A stretch of DNA of 7,387 bases from CAJQQY01 sp964352225. Lineage in GTDB: Bacteria > Bacteroidota > Bacteroidia > Chitinophagales > Saprospiraceae. The translations under genes were made by a program, and so were the position numbers. The stretch is taken from assembly GCA_964352225.1 (NCBI GenBank), contig CAYGRM010000338.1, positions 1-7,387 of the forward strand, written 5' to 3'. Of this stretch, positions 1-4,286 are shown piece by piece. The notes beneath the pieces are model-generated. The model was not told the DNA's origin, searched no databases, and saw only the letters and a list, made by a program, of their open reading frames with translations. Position 1 is the first letter of the stretch. Every line of letters starts with the position of its first letter.

Positions 1-1
1 T

Positions 2-490
2 CTTCATACAGGTAGTAATTTGGGAGACCGCTTTGCTCACATGGCTCAAGCCTTCGAAATGATAGAAAAGCAGGTGGGACATATTTCCAAAAAATCTCAT
101 TTGTACGAAACAGAAGCTTGGGGAATGAAAGATCAACCTGATTTTATCAATCAAGCTTTGGAAGTTCAAACTGAATTAATCCCTGAAGAGGTGCTTTTTC
201 ATATCAAGAAAATTGAAAAAGAAATAGGCCGTCAAGAAAATAAAAAATGGCATGAGCGAATTATCGACATCGATATTTTATTTTTTGAAGACCTTAAATT
301 TTCTAGCGAAAATTTAATAATCCCACATCCTCATTGTCATGAACGAATGTTCGTTTTAGTACCTTTGATGGAAATAGCAGGTGATTTCATACATCCGGTG
401 TTAAACTTACCTATTGAAGATTTGTATATGGATTGTAAAGATCCATTGGAGGTTTTTCGATTGGAAAATAATGCGGAAGAGGAAGAATAG
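2..490 (+). CDS. folK: 2-amino-4-hydroxy-6-hydroxymethyldihydropteridine pyrophosphokinase (HPPK), 5' partial
   Basis: FolK transfers pyrophosphate from ATP to 6-hydroxymethyl-7,8-dihydropterin, the step before dihydropteroate synthase in folate synthesis; it is cytosolic. The frame is already open at the window edge and reads LHTGSNLGDR, the family's N-terminal signature, so the true start lies a few codons upstream and the TTG at 20 is not the start. In the partial product (162 residues) the YETEAWG segment is at 35-41. The catalytic WHERIIDIDIL block follows, with Trp83, Arg86 and the two Mg-binding aspartates Asp89 and Asp91. The HPHCHERMFVLVPL block at 107-120 has the expected His and Arg. 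Length is normal for a single-domain HPPK, so it is not fused to FolB or FolP. The acidic tail after about residue 150 is not conserved. The deoxynucleoside kinase gene follows 79 bases later on the same strand. Confidence 0.96.
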   Translation, partial: LHTGSNLGDRFAHMAQAFEMIEKQVGHISKKSHLYETEAWGMKDQPDFINQALEVQTELIPEEVLFHIKKIEKEIGRQENKKWHERIIDIDILFFEDLKFSSENLIIPHPHCHERMFVLVPLMEIAGDFIHPVLNLPIEDLYMDCKDPLEVFRLENNAEEEE

Positions 491-569
491 ATTTTGATTT
501 GAGAAAGTATTCCAATCGCAACAAGGGAATCCATAAAAAACAAACATAATTACACATACCAAAATATAA

Positions 570-1223
570 ATGAGCAATCCGTTTCCATATAAATTTATAG
601 CGATAGAAGGTAATCTTGGTGCTGGCAAAACTACCCTTTGCGAAAAATTAGAAGAAGAATATAACTGCAAGTTATTACTCGAGCAGTTTGCCGACAATCC
701 TTTTTTAGCAAATTTTTATGAAAATCCAGAACGGTATGCCTTCCCAGTTGAGTTGTTTTTTATGACGGAACGCCACAAACAATTACAACAACATTTGACT
801 CAACGAGATCTTTTTCAAGAGCTCATCGTTTCTGATTATTTTTTTGTAAAAACTTTATTATTCGCAAAAAATAATTTGAATGCGGAAGAGTATAGATTGT
901 TCCAACGATTGTTTCACGTACTCAATGCTTCATTTCCGAAACCTGATATTTTGGTTTTTTTACATCGATCAGTTGAAGGCGCAATGGAAAATATCAAGAA
1001 ACGAGGAAGAGAATATGAACAAGACATTTCTCTAGAATATTTACAAAAGGTGCAGGACGTATATTATGAATTTATCAGAACGGAAACGTCTATTCCAATT
1101 TTGATTATTGATGTAGAAAAAATAGATTTTGTAAAAAGTAGAGTACATTATGATATGATTATCCATGCTTTGAAGGAGCTTTATCAGCCGGGAGTTCATC
1201 ATTTAAGTTTTGTCAATAGTTAA
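570..1223 (+). CDS. Deoxynucleoside kinase (dNK/dCK-dGK family)
   Basis: The product is 217 residues, typical for bacterial deoxynucleoside kinases, which phosphorylate salvaged deoxynucleosides to 5'-monophosphates. The P-loop GNLGAGKTT is at 14-22. Glu38 in LLLEQF sits where the family has its catalytic base. DNPF is at 42-45, and SDY at 88-90 occupies the position of the usual (D/E)RS motif. KPDILVFL at 124-131 is the core strand before the LID, and KRGREYE at 144-150 is the arginine-rich LID. The ATG at 570 starts just before the P-loop, as expected; the leader is A/T-rich with no Shine-Dalgarno sequence. The partner gene is folK, 79 bases upstream, and a folK-dNK pair is a familiar arrangement in Bacteroidota. 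Substrate choice (dA, dG, dC or T) cannot be decided from motifs alone, so no symbol is given. Confidence 0.93.
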   Translation: MSNPFPYKFIAIEGNLGAGKTTLCEKLEEEYNCKLLLEQFADNPFLANFYENPERYAFPVELFFMTERHKQLQQHLTQRDLFQELIVSDYFFVKTLLFAKNNLNAEEYRLFQRLFHVLNASFPKPDILVFLHRSVEGAMENIKKRGREYEQDISLEYLQKVQDVYYEFIRTETSIPILIIDVEKIDFVKSRVHYDMIIHALKELYQPGVHHLSFVNS

Positions 1224-1291
1224 AATAAAAGGCTAGAATAATATTGGAGTTATTTTAATATACTTCATTATCTTAGGAAGACTTTTAATCA

Positions 1292-1311
1292 TTAAAACTA
1301 TTCTAGATAAT
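1292..1311 (+). repeat. Left copy of a direct repeat flanking the palindromic element
   Basis: TTAAAACTATTCTAGATAAT recurs at 1445-1463 as TTAAAACTATTCAGATAAT, differing by one deleted T. The two copies bracket the inverted repeat at 1312-1431. They look like a duplicated flank created by insertion or by local duplication. Confidence 0.6.
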
Positions 1312-1431
1312 TTCATTTGGTTATTAAGTTATTGGTTAATGAGTTATTAGTCTTACAATTTATAGAAGTACCATTTTGGAAATAACTTGAGAACCAATAA
1401 CTCAATAACTATATATAATTGACCAAATGAA
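1312..1431. repeat. Imperfect palindromic intergenic repeat
   Basis: The outer arms TTCATTTGGT (1312-1321) and ACCAAATGAA (1422-1431) are perfect reverse complements. Inside them AGTTATTGGTT (1327-1337) pairs with AACCAATAACT (1392-1402), and GAGTTATT (1341-1348) can also pair with AATAACTC (1396-1403). The arms are built from short units of the GTTATT / GGTTAATG type, so several pairing registers are possible. The central part (about 1351-1390) shows no symmetry and there is no coding frame, so the element may be a small non-autonomous repeat of the MITE or REP kind. It fills the gap between the kinase gene and the lipoprotein gene. As RNA it would fold into a long A/U-rich hairpin. Confidence 0.65.
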
Positions 1432-1444
1432 TTCATTTAGAAAC

Positions 1445-1463
1445 TTAAAACTATTCAGATAAT
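1445..1463 (+). repeat. Right copy of the flanking direct repeat
   Basis: TTAAAACTATTCAGATAAT is the partner of 1292-1311. It runs into the first two bases of the ATG at 1462, so the repeat includes the start region of the lipoprotein gene. Looser similarity continues downstream: an ATTTGGTT string occurs after both copies. Confidence 0.6.
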
Positions 1464-1845
1464 GAGATATTTATTTGGTTTTATTTTGCTTACCATTTTC
1501 ATTTCTGCTTGCTATAGCGCTCCTTTTATTGAAAAAAAGGATAATCGAGTTTATACTTCTCTAACCGAATATTTCCAGACTATGCCAGGTGTACAAATCA
1601 CCGGTAATGATAACAACGGTAGTATTCGGCTAACAGGGATGGGAACACAAACAACTCAATTTTCAGACACAAGTCCTCTTTTTGTAGTCGATGGTCAGCA
1701 AGTAGGAAGATCACTATCAGGGTTGGCAAGTATTCTTAATCCAAATGATATTAAACGAGCCAAAGTGCTACGAAGTGCCGATCAAACTTCATTTTATGGC
1801 ATAAATGGTGCAAATGGAGTAATAGAAATTACCACTAAAAAATAA
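1462..1845 (+). CDS. Small lipoprotein consisting of a lone TonB-receptor plug domain
   Basis: The product is 127 residues. A basic start, a hydrophobic core (3-15) and the lipobox ISAC with Cys17 indicate a lipoprotein signal, so the mature protein should be lipid-anchored outside the inner membrane. Residues 33-127 match the plug of SusC/RagA-type TonB-dependent receptors: LTEYFQTMPGVQI, a TGMGT segment in place of the usual RG.GS, PLFVVDGQQV (72-81), LNPNDIKRAKVLRSAD (92-107), and YGINGANGVIEITTKK at the very C-terminus. The protein stops exactly where a receptor's barrel would begin, with a normal TAA. It is therefore a free-standing plug and not an obviously broken receptor, because it has its own lipoprotein signal and no barrel remnant follows. 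Function is unknown; interaction with the TonB system or a receptor is inference. The GNAT gene follows after 13 bases. Confidence 0.85.
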   Translation: MRYLFGFILLTIFISACYSAPFIEKKDNRVYTSLTEYFQTMPGVQITGNDNNGSIRLTGMGTQTTQFSDTSPLFVVDGQQVGRSLSGLASILNPNDIKRAKVLRSADQTSFYGINGANGVIEITTKK

Positions 1846-1858
1846 TTTTTCTTTACTT

Positions 1859-2314
1859 ATGATTCAAATGCTAAGAACAGATATTCACCATCCTAAATTC
1901 AAATATTTAGTTAAACAACTTGATGATGAACTTGTTGATATGTATGGTGACCAAATGGAGTTCTTCGGACCTCATAATATCTTAAAAGATGATACTTTTG
2001 CCTTAGTGGCTTTGCAAGATGACGAGCCTGTGGCGATTGGAGCATTTAGAGTATTGAATAAAAGTGGAGATGTCGAAATCAAAAGAATGTTTGTTCCAAC
2101 TAAGCATCGGGGCAAAGGATTTAGTAAATTGATATTGCAAGAGTTAGAAGATTGGGCAAAGGAAGAAAACTACACTTGTTCCAAATTAGAAACTGGTGAC
2201 AAAAACGTAACCGCAATTTCACTTTATCTTAATGCAGGTTATGAAAGAATTGACCTATTTGAACCTTATATTGGCATTGAAAATAGTTTGTGTTTTGCAA
2301 AAAAATTAAAGTAA
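1859..2314 (+). CDS. GNAT-family N-acetyltransferase
   Basis: The 151-residue protein has the length of a single GNAT domain, which moves an acetyl group from acetyl-CoA to an amine of a small molecule or protein. Strand β4 and motif A run from VEIKRMFV (72-79) into the acetyl-CoA pyrophosphate loop HRGKGFSK (83-90), the R/Q-x-x-G-x-G/A pattern. Motif B follows as NVTAISLYLNAGYER (116-130), with Tyr123 where many GNATs keep a general acid. The ending FEPYIGIENSLCFAKKL is typical of a common but uncharacterised bacterial subgroup. The ATG at 1859 is used; the Met at 1868 is an alternative start losing three residues. There is no Shine-Dalgarno sequence. The gene lies 13 bases after the plug lipoprotein and 3 bases before the SGNH hydrolase, so it is probably operonic. 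The substrate is not predictable. Confidence 0.92.
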   Translation: MIQMLRTDIHHPKFKYLVKQLDDELVDMYGDQMEFFGPHNILKDDTFALVALQDDEPVAIGAFRVLNKSGDVEIKRMFVPTKHRGKGFSKLILQELEDWAKEENYTCSKLETGDKNVTAISLYLNAGYERIDLFEPYIGIENSLCFAKKLK

Positions 2315-2317
2315 ATA

Positions 2318-3124
2318 ATGATTAATCAACTAAAATACACCTTCAATATCATTTACAATTTACCGCTGATTCCAATCATCTATTTTCAAGGAAAAAGAAT
2401 CAAAGCGACTGTACCTGTATTGCCAGATGCTATTGGCCCAGAAGGGGTAGAAGGTCAATCGGATCAACAAATTAATCTGCTCACTTTGGGCGAATCTTCC
2501 ATCGCGGGTGTAGGAGTCGATCATCATAAAAACGGTTTGACAGGAGCATTGGCTCAATCTCTTTTCCAAAAATATAATTTTAAAATAAACTGGAAAGTAG
2601 TCGCTAAAAGTGGTTATACCGCTAAGCTAGTTGTGCAGGAGTTAATTCCTCAAATTGGCAACTTCCAACCTGACATTATTGTCATCGGTTTGGGTGCTAA
2701 CGATGCTTTTAAATTTAATAGTCCTCGCAAGTGGCGAGCAAACATGAACACCTTATTTACAAGACTTAACAATACATTTCCAAATGCTAAAACGGTGTGT
2801 ATCAACATGCCTCCAATCCATGAATTCCCAGCTTTCACTCCTTTGATGAAACGTACGATTGGAAATATGGTTAACCTTTTGGGAGATGAACTAAAAGACC
2901 TCACTACGAAATTTGACAATGTTTTTTTCTTAGAAGATAAATTAACTTTTGAAAGCTGGATGCACAAGTTTGATCGGCCGATGCAATCAAGTGATTTTTT
3001 TAGTGATGGTGTTCATCCTTCAGCTTTGACTTATCAGACTTGGGGAATGGATGTGGGAAATTATATTTTTGAAAATAAAATATTGGAACACTTAAGAAAG
3101 AAATGGCAAGAGTTTGGACATTGA
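2318..3124 (+). CDS. SGNH/GDSL-family hydrolase (probable esterase or lipase-like)
   Basis: The product is 268 residues and all four SGNH blocks are present. Block I is LLTLGESSIAGVG with nucleophile Ser60; it reads GES instead of the usual GDS. Block II is KSGYTA with Gly99. Block III is GLGANDAF with Asn128, and block V is SDGVHPS with Asp230 and His233. The catalytic triad and oxyanion residues therefore look intact, and hydrolysis of an ester, possibly acyl or acetyl, is expected. The N-terminus has a hydrophobic stretch (about 9-23) that could be a membrane anchor or an uncleaved signal, but no clear cleavage site is visible. The ATG lies 3 bases after the GNAT stop, implying translational coupling. 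An acetyltransferase next to an esterase suggests related substrates, but this is only inference. Confidence 0.92.
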   Translation: MINQLKYTFNIIYNLPLIPIIYFQGKRIKATVPVLPDAIGPEGVEGQSDQQINLLTLGESSIAGVGVDHHKNGLTGALAQSLFQKYNFKINWKVVAKSGYTAKLVVQELIPQIGNFQPDIIVIGLGANDAFKFNSPRKWRANMNTLFTRLNNTFPNAKTVCINMPPIHEFPAFTPLMKRTIGNMVNLLGDELKDLTTKFDNVFFLEDKLTFESWMHKFDRPMQSSDFFSDGVHPSALTYQTWGMDVGNYIFENKILEHLRKKWQEFGH

Positions 3125-3129
3125 ACTTT

Positions 3130-3172
3130 TTCATTTAGTTTTTTGGTTAATGGCAAAGTAACTTAATAACTA
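3130..3172. repeat. Short diverged relative of the palindromic intergenic repeat
   Basis: This spacer shares TTCATTTAG (3130-3138) with 1432-1440 and TTGGTTAATG (3143-3152) with 1332-1341. ACTTAATAA (3161-3169) is the reverse complement of TTATTAAGT at 1321-1329. It fills nearly the whole gap between the SGNH hydrolase and the endonuclease V homologue, ending 4 bases before the ATG at 3177. Confidence 0.5.
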
Positions 3173-3176
3173 TTTT

Positions 3177-3680
3177 ATGAAAATTGTAATTGATGTCGGC
3201 TATGATGAAAATAAAGCGAATGCTGCTAGCCTTAGCTTCCAAAATTGGGAAGACTCCTCTCCTCCTGATTCTAAAAAAATCCTACTAGAAAATATTGCGG
3301 ATTACGAACCGGGTAAATTTTACCTGCGGGAACTTCCTTGCATTTTAGAGTGCCTAAATCAATATGATTTGAAAAAAGTGAATACGATTATCATTGATGG
3401 TTTTGTCTGGTTGAATAGTGAAAAGAAACCTGGTTTGGGTGCTTACCTATTTGAGAAATTGGATAAAAAAATTCCTATTATCGGAGTGGCGAAAAGAAAA
3501 TTTCATGGGGAAAATATTTTTATGGAAACCATTGAAAGAGGGGAAAGTAAGAATCCATTGTTTATTACGGCGGAAGGGATTGAAGTGAAAAAGGCGGCGG
3601 AGCTGATTAAAAATATGCATGGGGAATTTCGGATTCCGACTTTATTGAAGGCGGTGGATCAGTTGTCGAGGGATTGGTGA
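3177..3680 (+). CDS. Compact endonuclease V homologue
   Basis: Endonuclease V cuts DNA (in some lineages RNA) near deaminated bases such as inosine. This 167-residue protein keeps the family's landmarks in order: DVGYDE (6-11) for the DVSY/DVAY strand with metal-binding Asp6; YEPGKFYLRELP (43-54) for the Y.PG.L..RE.P block with Glu52; IIIDGF (71-76) for the VDG strand with Asp74; GVAKRKF (103-109) for GVAKS; NPLFIT (126-131); and RIPTLLKAVDQLS (152-164) for the final R.P...AD..S block. It is shorter than the usual 220-240 residues, mainly because the N-terminal 20-30 residues are absent. HG and HPR after the VDG strand are replaced by FVWLNSEKKPG, and the conserved GH before the last helices reads EG. 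The three acidic metal ligands remain, so activity is plausible but specificity may differ. The ATG at 3177 has no Shine-Dalgarno sequence. Confidence 0.85.
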   Translation: MKIVIDVGYDENKANAASLSFQNWEDSSPPDSKKILLENIADYEPGKFYLRELPCILECLNQYDLKKVNTIIIDGFVWLNSEKKPGLGAYLFEKLDKKIPIIGVAKRKFHGENIFMETIERGESKNPLFITAEGIEVKKAAELIKNMHGEFRIPTLLKAVDQLSRDW

Positions 3681-3701
3681 AGTTCATTAAATAGAATCAT
3701 T

Positions 3702-4118
3702 ATGCCAAAAAAGGGTCTTTCAAAAATTGATGAAATAGGATTCTGGATTGATTCTAATACAGGCCGAATAATGGTATTTATTGTAGTGATTTTTATATTT
3801 CTGTATGGATACTTTTCTCAAAGTAATAGACATGTTGACTTTCAAGAATACACAACTGAAGTTGAGTTGGTTAATTTTGATTATAAAAAATCATACACTT
3901 TACCTGAGTTTTATTCTACTAAACAAAAATTAGATAAAATTATTTTTGACCTTATATATTTTCATGAAGGGAAAAAGTATAAATCAAAAACCATTGTCTG
4001 GAAAGAACATATTACACCTCAATTTGAAAAAATTATTGAGAATAAAAAAATGGATATGTTGATTATAAAATGTAAAATGGATGCTCCAGAGGATGTGATG
4101 ATTTTTGTTAAAAAATGA
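3702..4118 (+). CDS. Unrecognised single-pass membrane protein
   Basis: The product is 138 residues. A basic N-terminus (PKKGLSK) is followed by one clear transmembrane segment at about 23-38 (IMVFIVVIFIFLYGYF), then a soluble domain of about 95 residues. That domain contains KIIFDLIYFHEGKKYKSKT, two β-strands around an EGKKY turn, and ends in IIKCKMDAPEDVMIFVKK. A single helix plus a β-rich domain with a G.xY turn recalls DUF3592-like proteins, but the match is weak and I do not assign it. The start is ATG at 3702, 21 bases after the endonuclease V stop, so it may be read from the same transcript. It is more A/T-rich than its upstream neighbour. It converges with the minus-strand ATPase gene. 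The function is unknown. Confidence 0.7.
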   Translation: MPKKGLSKIDEIGFWIDSNTGRIMVFIVVIFIFLYGYFSQSNRHVDFQEYTTEVELVNFDYKKSYTLPEFYSTKQKLDKIIFDLIYFHEGKKYKSKTIVWKEHITPQFEKIIENKKMDMLIIKCKMDAPEDVMIFVKK

Positions 4119-4199
4119 AGTTTCGCTTATTTAGAATATCCCCACTTCCCGACTTTTTTTGCTTGATAAAAAAATGAAGAATGCTGATCTTGAAAAAAG

Positions 4200-4286
4200 T
4201 AAATTACTTAAATTAACACACCTCTACTTTTTAACCTTCACCCTCAAACCCTCCACCCAACTCAACACTACCCCAACAACCACCAC
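4200..4286. other. 87-base tract with no G on the plus strand, next to the assembly gap
   Basis: From 4200 to 4286 the plus strand contains only A, C and T; on the minus strand this is a G/T/A tract with many G runs. It abuts the N-run. On the minus strand the frame ending at 4224-4226 (TAG) reads GVVLSWVEGLRVKVKK, which plausibly is the real C-terminus of the ATPase. Confidence 0.75.

Noticed and set aside
20..22. TTG as the start of folK
   Set aside because: The frame is open upstream and the family signature TGSNLGDR extends across it, so the true start is outside the window.
1236..1258. Possible terminator after the deoxynucleoside kinase gene
   Set aside because: AATAA and TTATT arms form only a short A/U stem.
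2650..2967. Minus-strand frame of 105 codons
   Set aside because: Antisense shadow of the SGNH hydrolase, whose catalytic blocks are intact in the other strand.
4113..4132. Hairpin AAAT-AAG / CTT-ATTT at the stop of the membrane-protein gene as a terminator
   Set aside because: Only 7 A/U-rich pairs with a bulge and no U-run after it; too weak to call.
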